DNA from: Empedobacter sedimenti
Lineage (GTDB): Bacteria > Bacteroidota > Bacteroidia > Flavobacteriales > Weeksellaceae
Reading direction: 5' to 3'
Length of the DNA stretch: 64,000 nucleotides
Assembly: GCF_030005555.1 (NCBI RefSeq)
Contig: NZ_JASCQG010000012.1
Span: forward strand, 1-64,000
Shown here: positions 33,302-43,379 of the stretch, piece by piece
Layout of the letters: each line of letters begins with the position of its first letter
Numbering within the stretch: the stretch's first letter is position 1
Notes under the pieces: generated by a model
The model's database searches: none
What the model saw: only the letters and a program-made list of their open reading frames with translations
Told to the model about the DNA's origin: nothing
Translations under genes and position numbers: made by a program

Positions 33302-36300
33302 ATGAAATTCAAACTTCTACTTTTTCTTTTTACGGCTATTTTTGGCTTTGGTCAAAATTATAATTTTAAAAATTCATTTGATTCGATTAAAGTCAATCAA
33401 TCAAAACTAAAATATACACGTGTTACATATTACATCAATGATATAAAATCGCATGCTTTAAAGGAGAATAAGCGTCCAGAATATTTATTGGCTACTATTT
33501 TGGATTTTGAAAATCAAAGTAAACAACATACAAAAAGAGAAGAAATTGTAAATAAAATTTTGCCTTTAATCGAAAAAGAAATTGCGAGAAGTAAACCGGT
33601 TGATAAAGCATTTCTACATATGTTTTATGCAAATTTATTGTATGCCAATATAAATGTAGAAACGACAACTAAAAACGATTTGTCTACTAATTTTGTTGAT
33701 TGGTCTTTTGAAAAACGATTTAAAACTATTGATTCTTTGCTAACAGAATCGATAAAAAATAAGGAATTACTGCAAAACGAACCAACTGAAAAATGGAAAA
33801 TTCTGTTGAATGCCGAAACTATAAATCAGGCATTAGAAAAGGAAGTTAAGACTTCTGCAAAAGAGTACAATCAGTTTACTTTAATTCCTACACTTTATCA
33901 TTTGTTGGGGAATTTATATATCAATGGAATTAATCAACTTTATCAAAATAATCGCTTTACACAAAAAGATAAATTTCAAATTATAGCCAATAAAGTTAAT
34001 CGTGTTCTAAATAACATTGAGCAATTAAACAAAGAGAAAAATTATAATGAAGCAAGATCTTATCAATATTATTTAGCTCATAACAATAGAGATTTTGAGG
34101 GTTATAATCAATTGAAAAATGATTTAAATAGCATTTCTGCTGATTTTAATGCACAAATTTTTTATCACAATTTAACTGAATCATTTTCGAGAAATGGTAA
34201 ACCACAAAAAATTATTGATTGTTTAAATGATGTTATAAAGCTTTACCCAAATACAATTTGGACTAAAAATTTGATTGATTTTAGAAATGAAATCTCCAAA
34301 CCAGAATTAAGTATAGGACATTCAGAAATTTATCCAAGTAATGAATATATTCCTGTCACAATTAATCACAAAAAAGTAAAGGAACTTTATATCAAAGTTT
34401 TCAAGATAAATTATTCGCCAAAACACGACGAAGATTTTGCTAAATATGATTCGATTACCAAAAGTTTTCAATTGAAAGGAGAATTAATTTATTCCGAGAA
34501 AATAGACTTGAAAAATTTTGAAGATTACGACTTTCATAATGTTTTATACAAAATTAATCCTTTAGCAAATGGATATTACGAGATTTTTGTAAGTAATAAC
34601 AAAGATTTTATTGACGATTATTATTTCAATGTTGTGGAGAATAATACAATTCAAATTTCGGATTATTTTATTTCTGCTTTCGAAACCGAAGAATTAGAAG
34701 ATGGTTATAAATACAAAGGTCAATTAATTAATAGAAAAAATGGTTTGCCATTTTCTAATCAAACGATAAAACTTTATGGAGAGGCAAAAAATAAATTTCA
34801 TCATGTAAAAAATATTCGTACAAATGCAAATGGCGAATTCGTTTATAAATCGGATGACGACTTGGATAAACGAGAAGATTTAGATGATTTGTATTTATAT
34901 ATTCCGTCAACGAAAGATTTTTTTGATTTATCAAATAATAATATTGGTGATATTTTGGATTATTCTGGAAATGATTCTGACGTAGAAACAGATGCGACCA
35001 TTTTGTTAGATAGAAGAATTTATAGACCAAATCAAGAGGTGTTTTTCAAGGCAATTTTACATGAACGAACTTCGATAAAAGGAAAAATTCTTCCGAATAT
35101 AGAGCTCGATGTTTTATTAAAAAATGTAAATGGAGAAAAGATTGACAGTTTAAGTTTAACGACAAATGATTTCGGATCAATAAATGGAAAATTTAGACTT
35201 CCCGCAGAAACCTTGAACGGAGATTTTAAAATTGAAATTCGTTTTTCGAAGATTAATAATAAGAAATTTATCAACGCAACAAATTTTGATGTAGAGGAAT
35301 ACAAACGTCCAACTTTTAGAGTTGTTTTGGAGAAGAACAAAGAAACCTTGCAAGTAGGTGATAAAGCTACTTTCAAAGGGTATGTTGAGTCGCTTTCGGG
35401 AGCAAGACTAAATGATGCAATCATACATTATCATTTCGAAAGAAATTATGGTACAATACAAGAAGATTTTGATACGATAAAAACAGATCAGAATGGCGAA
35501 TTTGTAATTGAAAAATTATTAAAAGGAAAAGAAAATATAGAGAGTGTATTTTTATATGTCACAGCAATTTTGCAAACTGGAGAATCGCAAGAAACTTCGA
35601 GAAATTTTTATTATGGCAAAAATCCTTATGATATCAAGATAATTTCAGATGAAGTAACCATCAATAAAGATTGGAACAAAATTGTGCTGGAGACGGAGAA
35701 TACAAATAATGTTTTTGTTCCTCTAAAAGGTAAAGTTACTCTTTATAAACTTCCCGAACCGAAAGGAATTTATGGACTTAATGGTTTAAATTTTAATTCA
35801 GATTACGATTTATTATCAACAAAAGAAAAGCAAATCTATTTCAGAAATTACAACCTTGATAAAAAGAATAAAGATAATTGGAACAAAGAAAATATTATTC
35901 AACAAACTGATTTTGATACCAATATTGATAAAACAATTCTTACAAAACAACCACAAAATTTGAAGAAAGGTTATTATTTGGTTGAAGCGATTTCTATTAT
36001 CCAAAATGATACAATTTCAAATTCGAGAATTATCAAAGTTGCAGAGGATATTTCGTATCGTTTTTCGGATAAAGAATTTTTGATGACGAGTACAGAAAAA
36101 GCAAATTATTCAATCGGCGATATTTACAAAGTAGATTTCGAAACAGATTTTGAAGAAGATGGAGTGGTTTATATTTATACACAAGACCAAAATAAATTTT
36201 TAAAATCTGAAAAAATAAATTTCGTAAATAGAAAAGCATCTTATTCGGTAAAAGTGACTGAAGAAATGATTACAAACAAATTTAGAATTGATTATTTATT

Positions 36301-39300
36301 TGTTCGAAATAATCAATATCAAAGTTCATTTATTACAATTCCGACAGAAGATGTAAATCATCAATTAATTGTAAAAACAGAAGTGTTTCGAGATAAAATT
36401 CGACCAAATCAACAAGAAACTTGGTCGCTAAAAATCACAAATTCTTCTAATAAATCTGCGAATGCAGAAGTTTTGACAACAATGTATGATGCATCTTTGG
36501 ATCAATTCCGAAGTAATAATTATTTTAAACAAATCGATTGGAATTATTTTCCTTATTATCCCTTTTCGACAAGAGAACTGATGAATCATTTTTATTCTTC
36601 GACAAATTCAGCAAGATTATTTCGTCCAAAAGATAAGTATCCAATTGTATTCAACTTTCCACAGATTAATACGTCATTATTTGATAGTTTTAGAAAAGCA
36701 GATATTGATGAAATTACAAGAAAAGCGTCACTTTCGTATGAAGTTAATCAAGAAGAAAGTGAGGATTTTCTTTATGAGTTAAATGGAAATGTTAGTGGAG
36801 TTGAATTAGAATCGGTTGTAACGTTGGGATATGGACAGACAGGTGCTTCAAATAATCTGGTTATTAGAGGTGTTGGAAGTGTAAATTCACAAAAAGAGGC
36901 ATTGGTGATTATAGATGGAGAAATCAAGAAAATAACAGATATATTGAAAGATGATATTGCTGAAATGACGGTTTTGAAAAATGATGAAGCAACTGCATTA
37001 TATGGAAGTCGTGGAGCAAATGGTGCTATTATTATTCAAACCAAAAATAAAAAAACAGAAGAAAAACCAATTGATTTATCTACGATAAAAGCGCGAACAA
37101 ATCTTAACGAAACAGCTTTCTTTTATCCTAATTTGCGAACAGATGCTAATGGAAATGTTTCTTTTGAATTTACAACGCCAGAAGCATTAACAGAATGGAA
37201 ATTGTTGGTTTTTGCTCATGATAAAGAGTTGAATTCTGGAGACGGAACGTTTATTACAAAAACACAAAAAGATTTGATGGTTTCACCTCATTTACCACGC
37301 TATTTTAGAGAAAATGATGAGATGATAATTTCAACTCAAATTCAAAATATTTCGGATAAAAATCAGAACGGAATTGCAAAAATTGAGTTTATTAATCCTA
37401 AGAATAATCAAATCATTAACTCTGATTTTGCTGTACAAAATGAAACACAAAATTTTGAGGTAAATGCTAAACAAACGTCAACTATTGAATGGAAAATTAA
37501 AATTCCTGAAAACTATGAAGATGTTATCGTTAAAATTGTTGCGGGAACAGAACTTTTTTCTGATGGCGAACAACAAGTTCTGTCTATTTTGTCAAATAAA
37601 GTTACAGTAGCAGAAAACCAAACAATAGCGATTTTGCCAAACGAAGCAAAACAATTTAAACTGGATATTTCGGCTAATCAATTTGAACGTTTCAAATTAA
37701 AGATCGAAACAAATCCTTTGTTTACCGTTCTTAGCTCGTTACAGCAACTCGCAGTTTATCCGTACGATTGTAGCGAACAAACGACAAGTAAATGGTTTGC
37801 GTATAAAATGTTGGATGTTTTACAAAAAAAATACCCAGAAGTTGCAAAATATTTTAGAACAATAAATGAAAAAAATGTCTCTAAAACAGCTTTAGAATAT
37901 GAAATTTCGAATAAACTGACATCTTGGAATAATCAAGCAAAATCACAAAACCAAATAATAGAAGAAATTGCTAAAACGATGGATGAAAAATATATTCAAA
38001 AACAGTTGGCAATTTTGGAAAATAAATTAGTGAAGATGCAATCCAAAAATGGAGGTTTCCCGTGGTTTGTTGGTGGTAAAGTAGATAATTCTATCACAAA
38101 ACAGAATTTAATTTACATAGGTCGTTTAATCAAATTTTATCCAGAAAATGTTTCAAACGAACTTAAAGAAGCCTATATAAAAGGAGTGGATTATTTAATA
38201 GATTATAATTTAGATTTTCAGAAAAATAATCCTAAAAAGAAATTTAATTTATCAGAATATGTTGATTTAATATATATCGAACAATTTTATCCTTCTAAGA
38301 ATAAAAAAATAGAAGAAGTAAATAAAATGTACGAGAATGATTGGAGAAATATTGAAAAATTTGCAGGAGAAAATGATTTAGAATTTAGAGCAAAAGCTGC
38401 AATAGTTGCAAATTATTTGAATGCAAAATCTTATGGTGCTACAATCATAAAAAGTATAGAATCTGAAATGATAATTGATAAAATAAATGGTAATCAATGG
38501 AATACAAATAATAATCAATATTTGTCAAATTCTATTTCTACACAATCTTTGATTATCGAAGCTTTTAAGGAATATAAAATCGAAACAACTAATTTAGTTC
38601 AATGGATTTTGCAACAATTCAAACACAATAATTGGCACAATACATTGAATACAAATTATGCTTTACACTCTATTATTTCAACTTCAGATTTCAATACTAA
38701 TTCATCAAAAATATTGATAGAAGGAATTGATCAGACTAAGATTAATCATTTGTTTGGACAAAATATTTTCGAAACTACTAATTTAAACGAGATTCCAAAA
38801 TCAATTAAAATCAAAAATAATTTTTCAACAATTTTGAATGGAAGTTTTGTGACTTATAAATCGGTTCCGATAAATGAAGTAAAAGCAAGTCAAAATAAAC
38901 TACGCGTAGAAAAAGAATTGTTTGTGAACGAAAATAACAAATGGATTCTATTGAATAGAAAAATAAAATTAGGAGAAATAATACGCATTAGATTAACATT
39001 AATTGCAGAAGAAAATATAAGTTATGTACAATTAAAAGATTACCGTGCTACTGGTTTTGAGCCTATTTTTGTTCCTTCTGGATACAAATGGAATAGGAAT
39101 GCACCGCATTATTTTGAGATAAAAGATGAGGAAACAAATTTCTTTATAGACTATTTACCAAAAGGAAAAAATCAATTTGAGTATGAAGTAAAAGCAAATG
39201 TGCAAGGAAAATTCAATAATGGAATTTCTCAAGCTGAAAGTATGTACAACCAAAATTTCAAAACACATAGTGACAATAAAATTGTCGAAATAGAAAAATA

Positions 39301-39301
39301 A
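33302..39301 (+). CDS. Secreted alpha-2-macroglobulin family protein with SusC-plug-like insert
   Basis: The ATG at 33302 opens the signal peptide MKFKLLLFLFTAIFGFGQ (1999 aa); a GTG five codons earlier is less suitable. The order is a helical N-terminal region (about 20-330), several MG beta-sandwich domains, and an insert near 1165-1253. A macroglobulin core then follows (TEWKLLVFAHDKELNSG) with a helical thioester-type domain. The thioester-like motif CSEQ is at about 1490-1493 in YPYDCSEQTTSKW, so Cys and Gln are both kept. The insert (VVTLGYGQTGASNNLVIRG to LYGSRGANGAIIIQTK) looks like the end of a SusC-type TonB plug. A2Ms trap proteases; the secreted form here may guard the cell envelope. 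No T9SS sorting domain is seen. Confidence 0.88.
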   Translation: MKFKLLLFLFTAIFGFGQNYNFKNSFDSIKVNQSKLKYTRVTYYINDIKSHALKENKRPEYLLATILDFENQSKQHTKREEIVNKILPLIEKEIARSKPVDKAFLHMFYANLLYANINVETTTKNDLSTNFVDWSFEKRFKTIDSLLTESIKNKELLQNEPTEKWKILLNAETINQALEKEVKTSAKEYNQFTLIPTLYHLLGNLYINGINQLYQNNRFTQKDKFQIIANKVNRVLNNIEQLNKEKNYNEARSYQYYLAHNNRDFEGYNQLKNDLNSISADFNAQIFYHNLTESFSRNGKPQKIIDCLNDVIKLYPNTIWTKNLIDFRNEISKPELSIGHSEIYPSNEYIPVTINHKKVKELYIKVFKINYSPKHDEDFAKYDSITKSFQLKGELIYSEKIDLKNFEDYDFHNVLYKINPLANGYYEIFVSNNKDFIDDYYFNVVENNTIQISDYFISAFETEELEDGYKYKGQLINRKNGLPFSNQTIKLYGEAKNKFHHVKNIRTNANGEFVYKSDDDLDKREDLDDLYLYIPSTKDFFDLSNNNIGDILDYSGNDSDVETDATILLDRRIYRPNQEVFFKAILHERTSIKGKILPNIELDVLLKNVNGEKIDSLSLTTNDFGSINGKFRLPAETLNGDFKIEIRFSKINNKKFINATNFDVEEYKRPTFRVVLEKNKETLQVGDKATFKGYVESLSGARLNDAIIHYHFERNYGTIQEDFDTIKTDQNGEFVIEKLLKGKENIESVFLYVTAILQTGESQETSRNFYYGKNPYDIKIISDEVTINKDWNKIVLETENTNNVFVPLKGKVTLYKLPEPKGIYGLNGLNFNSDYDLLSTKEKQIYFRNYNLDKKNKDNWNKENIIQQTDFDTNIDKTILTKQPQNLKKGYYLVEAISIIQNDTISNSRIIKVAEDISYRFSDKEFLMTSTEKANYSIGDIYKVDFETDFEEDGVVYIYTQDQNKFLKSEKINFVNRKASYSVKVTEEMITNKFRIDYLFVRNNQYQSSFITIPTEDVNHQLIVKTEVFRDKIRPNQQETWSLKITNSSNKSANAEVLTTMYDASLDQFRSNNYFKQIDWNYFPYYPFSTRELMNHFYSSTNSARLFRPKDKYPIVFNFPQINTSLFDSFRKADIDEITRKASLSYEVNQEESEDFLYELNGNVSGVELESVVTLGYGQTGASNNLVIRGVGSVNSQKEALVIIDGEIKKITDILKDDIAEMTVLKNDEATALYGSRGANGAIIIQTKNKKTEEKPIDLSTIKARTNLNETAFFYPNLRTDANGNVSFEFTTPEALTEWKLLVFAHDKELNSGDGTFITKTQKDLMVSPHLPRYFRENDEMIISTQIQNISDKNQNGIAKIEFINPKNNQIINSDFAVQNETQNFEVNAKQTSTIEWKIKIPENYEDVIVKIVAGTELFSDGEQQVLSILSNKVTVAENQTIAILPNEAKQFKLDISANQFERFKLKIETNPLFTVLSSLQQLAVYPYDCSEQTTSKWFAYKMLDVLQKKYPEVAKYFRTINEKNVSKTALEYEISNKLTSWNNQAKSQNQIIEEIAKTMDEKYIQKQLAILENKLVKMQSKNGGFPWFVGGKVDNSITKQNLIYIGRLIKFYPENVSNELKEAYIKGVDYLIDYNLDFQKNNPKKKFNLSEYVDLIYIEQFYPSKNKKIEEVNKMYENDWRNIEKFAGENDLEFRAKAAIVANYLNAKSYGATIIKSIESEMIIDKINGNQWNTNNNQYLSNSISTQSLIIEAFKEYKIETTNLVQWILQQFKHNNWHNTLNTNYALHSIISTSDFNTNSSKILIEGIDQTKINHLFGQNIFETTNLNEIPKSIKIKNNFSTILNGSFVTYKSVPINEVKASQNKLRVEKELFVNENNKWILLNRKIKLGEIIRIRLTLIAEENISYVQLKDYRATGFEPIFVPSGYKWNRNAPHYFEIKDEETNFFIDYLPKGKNQFEYEVKANVQGKFNNGISQAESMYNQNFKTHSDNKIVEIEK

Positions 39302-39362
39302 ACGTAGTGCTTTCATTCACAATACATTTCAATCTTAATGTTAAAAAACCAACTAAAATCCT

Positions 39363-39370
39363 TATTTTTG
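39363..39370 (+). promoter_or_regulatory. -7 box upstream of the DUF6263 lipoprotein
   Basis: TATTTTTG matches TAnnTTTG and lies about 42 nt before ATG 39413. A -33 TTTG is not visible. It would start the run of four plus-strand genes to 44672. Confidence 0.35.
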
Positions 39371-39412
39371 GATTGATTTTGGCAATAAACCAACTGTCAA
39401 ACAAAATTGATT

Positions 39413-40477
39413 ATGAAAAAAGTATTATTCATGATGGCTGTCGCTGTGGCAGTTGCTTCATGTAAAAAAGACGATAAAGTTGTAGGTAAAGATAAAGACG
39501 GAAAAGAATTAGTTGTAAACGAAAAAGGAGATACGGTTGCAAAAACTGAAACTGTAGATTCGTTGAAAACTGAAACTACTGCACCGAAAGTTATGGCTGT
39601 AGCAAAAGGAACTGACGGAAAATATTCTTACAAATATAATTTAGAGATTGGTAAAACTTACCCAATGACTTTAGGAATCAAAACTAGTCATTCGGCAAGT
39701 GATGGAAAACAATCTCAAAAAATGTCTAGCGAAAGTAAAAAACAAATTGATTATACAGTTAAGGATTTCAAAGATGGTGTTTATACGTTAGAAGTTCACT
39801 CAAAACAATATAGTGAAAAGATGACAGATCCTTCAGGAAAATCTATCTCGTATGATACAAATTCTGCAAAACCTTCTAACAAAGATATTGCAGTTTCTTG
39901 GTCTATTTACAAAGCAATGACTGGACAAAAATATACGATGAAAGTCGATCAAAATGGAAAAGTAATCAGTGTTGATGGCTTATCTGCTATTAAAACTTCA
40001 ATCTTGAACTCTGTTAAGAAACAGGTTTCAGCAGAAGAATTTAAATTCTTTACTCAAATAATAGATAATTCATTGAACAAGGAAGCCATTTCGTCTCAAT
40101 TTGAGGAAACAATGAATATTTTTCCTAAGAAAACTTTAGATTTGAACGAATCTTGGTCAGATTCTCAAAAAATTGATAAAGGTCCAATGAAAGGAAGTAT
40201 TTCTTTAAAAAGAACGCTTGCTAACATTGATGATACTAACACAACGATCACTGTTTCTGGTACTCAAAACTTAAAAGGAACTGAGTCGCAACAAGGCGTG
40301 TCTATGTCTGCAAACAACAATGCAACAGTTGATGGTAAAATTTTAGTTGATACACAGTCTGGTTGGATCAATAAAGTGACTTTAACAAAAAAGGAAACAT
40401 TAAAACGTACAGTAGAGGCACAAGGTCAAAAACAAACAGTAACTGAGTCGGTTACTACTGTCACAACAGTTAATTAA
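39413..40477 (+). CDS. DUF6263-like lipoprotein
   Basis: The ATG at 39413 starts a lipoprotein signal MKKVLFMMAVAVAVASC with the lipid-modified Cys at residue 17; an in-frame TTG two codons earlier is less likely. The 354-aa protein has a charged, low-complexity tether (KKDDKVVGKDKDGKE) and then a beta-rich domain with many Thr/Ser-Lys strands. I assign it to DUF6263 by appearance only. The function is unknown. It ends 2 nt before the next gene and probably begins an operon. Confidence 0.7.
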   Translation: MKKVLFMMAVAVAVASCKKDDKVVGKDKDGKELVVNEKGDTVAKTETVDSLKTETTAPKVMAVAKGTDGKYSYKYNLEIGKTYPMTLGIKTSHSASDGKQSQKMSSESKKQIDYTVKDFKDGVYTLEVHSKQYSEKMTDPSGKSISYDTNSAKPSNKDIAVSWSIYKAMTGQKYTMKVDQNGKVISVDGLSAIKTSILNSVKKQVSAEEFKFFTQIIDNSLNKEAISSQFEETMNIFPKKTLDLNESWSDSQKIDKGPMKGSISLKRTLANIDDTNTTITVSGTQNLKGTESQQGVSMSANNNATVDGKILVDTQSGWINKVTLTKKETLKRTVEAQGQKQTVTESVTTVTTVN

Positions 40478-40479
40478 AA

Positions 40480-40737
40480 ATGAAAACAATTCTTTGGATT
40501 TTAATTTTATGCGTTATTTTCTTATTTATTTATAGATTTTTAAGAAAGGTCTTTGTGATTAAAAAAGTTTTTAAAGAAGCGATTAATCAACAAAGAGAAG
40601 CTTATAATCAGAGTCAAAACTCAAACGATTCTTACAGAGAATCGCAACAAAATACATCTTTCGAGAAACCAAAATACAACATAGACGCCGAAACGGTGGA
40701 TTACGAAATAATCGAAGAAAAAAAGGATGAAAAATAA
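40480..40737 (+). CDS. DUF4834-like small membrane protein
   Basis: The 85-aa protein has one N-terminal helix (TILWILILCVIFLFIYRFL), then a basic stretch and a Gln/Asn-rich, acidic tail ending YEIIEEKKDEK. This matches the DUF4834 family of Bacteroidota, of unknown role. The last codons overlap the start of the YfhO gene by 11 nt, and the preceding lipoprotein gene ends 2 nt upstream, so translational coupling is likely. Confidence 0.75.
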   Translation: MKTILWILILCVIFLFIYRFLRKVFVIKKVFKEAINQQREAYNQSQNSNDSYRESQQNTSFEKPKYNIDAETVDYEIIEEKKDEK

Positions 40738-43372
40738 AAAGAATTTACTCTACGTTCTTATCTCATTGCTACTGTTTGCGGTGATTGCATTGGTGTATTG
40801 TTCACCAGTTTTATCGGGAAAATCTGTTATTCAGCCCGATATTATCAACTACAAAGGTAGTGCGCAAGAAATGTTGACGTATCAAGACAAAACAGGCGAA
40901 AATGTCTATTGGTCTGATGCGATGTTTGGTGGAATGCCAACGTATCAAACGGGTGCGAAATATAGTTTTGATATTATCAAAACGATTGACGGTGCATTCA
41001 GATTTTTACCACGTCCAGCAGATTACATTTTCTTGTTGTTTACAGGATTTTTCATTCTTGGAATAACACTTTTCAAAAAATGGCAATATGCTTTAGTCGG
41101 TGCAATTTTCTTTGCATTTGGTTCCTATTATTTCGAATTGATTGCAGCAGGACATAACGGAAAACTACATACAATTGGTTATTTTGCGCCATTAGTTGCT
41201 GGAATTCTTCTATTGTATCGCAAAAAATACATTGCAGGTTTTGTACTCACAACATTGTTTATGGGATTACAATTACAAGCCAATCACATCCAAATGACGT
41301 TCTATTTGTTTTTGGCAATGTTGGTTTTTGCAATAGTTCAATTTATTGATAGTTTAAAGAAAAAAGAATTACCTGATTTCTTAAAATCATCTGCATTAGT
41401 CGTTGTCGCAGTAATTATTGCAGCAGGATTGAATGCAAATCGATTATTGTCAACTTACGAATACAGTAAAGAAACGACGCGTGGAAAGTCTGAAATGACG
41501 TTGTTGAAAAAGAATTCGAATGGATTAGATCACGATTATATCACACAATGGAGTTATGGAAAATTAGAAACATTAAATCTTTTTATTCCAAATTTGATGG
41601 GTGGTGGTTCACAAACCAATCCAGAAGATTTAAAAAATTATACATCCGAATTACAAAATACACAATATAGCCTTGGTGAAGACGAGTTCAATCAACAAGT
41701 TTTTCAAGCGGTGGCAAGTCAGCCGAGAAGTGCATATTGGGGAGATCAACCAGGAACTTCTGGACCAGCTTATCAGGGAGCTGTAGTTGTTTTCTTGTTT
41801 ATTATCGGAATGTTTATGGTTCGTGGAAAATACGCGACCTATAAAAAATGGTTAGTTGGAGCAACGATCTTAAGTTTCATTTTGGCATGGGGTAAAAATT
41901 TACCTTTTGTAACCAATTTATTCATCGATTATTTTCCGATGTATGATAAGTTCCGTGCAGTATCATCAATCTTGGTGATTGCCGAATTTACAATGCCTTT
42001 CTTAGCAATTTTGACTTTATATTATTTCTTTAATTCTGACGAATCAGAAGAGTTCAAAAAGAAAGTACTTTATATAGCTGGTGGTTCTACAGTAGGGATT
42101 TTAATTATTTTCTTCTTATTTGGTGGAATGATTTTTCCATTTACATCAGAAAATGAAAAATTAATGACAGAACAATTAATCGGACAAATTCAGCAAGCAA
42201 ATCCTAATGCAATCGGACTTTGGGATGGATTAATAAAACGATTAGATGAAGCATTAATTCAAGATAGAATTGCAATGTTTAAAGCGGATACAGTTCGCAC
42301 ATTGATTTTTGTTTTATTCACAATGGCTTTGTTGCTGGCATATTTATTCAAGTTTATCAAAAAACCAATTATCGTTATTTTAGCGATTGGTGCGTTGGCT
42401 TTTATTGATGGATTTACGGTGAATAAAAGATATTTGAACGAAGATAATTTTGTGTCTAAATACATTGTTGACAATCCTTTCCCAACAGAAATGTCGCCTC
42501 GTTTACAAACCGAAGCAGAGAACAACAATAATGTTGCGCAAATTGCTTACAAAGTTCCGTTGAATAATTTGTTGTCAAATATTTCAAAACAAGATAAATC
42601 ACATTTCCGTGTATACAACACAGTTTTAAGTACATTTAACGAAGCTGGAACTTCATATTTTGTTCCTTCTATTGGTGGTTATCATGCAGCGAAATTAGGG
42701 AAATACCAAGATGTTGTGGATATCTATTTTTCTCAAGATCCGCAATTAAAAAAATACGGAATCAAAGATGAAACAGGTTTGATTAATGTATTGAATATGA
42801 TGAATACGAAATACATTATTCATGGAAGTCCAACTGAGCCGCAAGTGCAGCAAAATCCTACAGCTTTGGGAAGTGCTTGGTTAGCGTCGAATATTAAATG
42901 GACAGAAAATGCCAATGACGAAATCTTAGCGATAAATTCTACTCCAATTGATCATACGGTTATTTTACGTAAAGATTTGGTTGAGAATAAAAACTTGAAT
43001 GTTTCGGCAGATGCTAATTCTAAAATTGAATTGGTTGATTATTCGCCAATGAAAATGACGTACAAATCTTCTTCTAACACAGATCAAATTGCTGTTTTCT
43101 CAGAAGTTTATTATCCTCATGGATGGACTGCAACGGTTGATGGAAAAGAAGTTCCGATCGAAAAAGCGAATTACGTTTTGCGTGCAGTTCCTGTACAAAA
43201 AGGAAATCACACAATCGTGATGGAATTTAAACCACAAGTTATTTCTACTGGAAATATGATTGTGATTGTTTCGAATATTTTACTTTTAATCGTTGTGGCT
43301 GGAGGTATTTATTTGGGATATAAAAAATGTTCTACAAAAGAGAATTTAAACTTAGCCGCTGAAAAGGCTTAA
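40727..43372 (+). CDS. YfhO family polytopic membrane protein
   Basis: The 881-aa protein has a first helix at about 6-28, the motif SPVLSGKSVIQPDI, a dozen or so further helices, a long soluble loop region (about 590-830) and a final helix (MIVIVSNILLLIVVAGGIY). The layout matches YfhO-type proteins, which are related to GT-C glycosyltransferases; Gram-positive members add sugars to teichoic acids. Here it precedes a cytoplasmic glycosyltransferase by 7 nt, so a role in surface polysaccharide or lipid glycosylation is plausible but not shown. Confidence 0.88.
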   Translation: MKNKKNLLYVLISLLLFAVIALVYCSPVLSGKSVIQPDIINYKGSAQEMLTYQDKTGENVYWSDAMFGGMPTYQTGAKYSFDIIKTIDGAFRFLPRPADYIFLLFTGFFILGITLFKKWQYALVGAIFFAFGSYYFELIAAGHNGKLHTIGYFAPLVAGILLLYRKKYIAGFVLTTLFMGLQLQANHIQMTFYLFLAMLVFAIVQFIDSLKKKELPDFLKSSALVVVAVIIAAGLNANRLLSTYEYSKETTRGKSEMTLLKKNSNGLDHDYITQWSYGKLETLNLFIPNLMGGGSQTNPEDLKNYTSELQNTQYSLGEDEFNQQVFQAVASQPRSAYWGDQPGTSGPAYQGAVVVFLFIIGMFMVRGKYATYKKWLVGATILSFILAWGKNLPFVTNLFIDYFPMYDKFRAVSSILVIAEFTMPFLAILTLYYFFNSDESEEFKKKVLYIAGGSTVGILIIFFLFGGMIFPFTSENEKLMTEQLIGQIQQANPNAIGLWDGLIKRLDEALIQDRIAMFKADTVRTLIFVLFTMALLLAYLFKFIKKPIIVILAIGALAFIDGFTVNKRYLNEDNFVSKYIVDNPFPTEMSPRLQTEAENNNNVAQIAYKVPLNNLLSNISKQDKSHFRVYNTVLSTFNEAGTSYFVPSIGGYHAAKLGKYQDVVDIYFSQDPQLKKYGIKDETGLINVLNMMNTKYIIHGSPTEPQVQQNPTALGSAWLASNIKWTENANDEILAINSTPIDHTVILRKDLVENKNLNVSADANSKIELVDYSPMKMTYKSSSNTDQIAVFSEVYYPHGWTATVDGKEVPIEKANYVLRAVPVQKGNHTIVMEFKPQVISTGNMIVIVSNILLLIVVAGGIYLGYKKCSTKENLNLAAEKA

Positions 43373-43379
43373 TTTTAGA

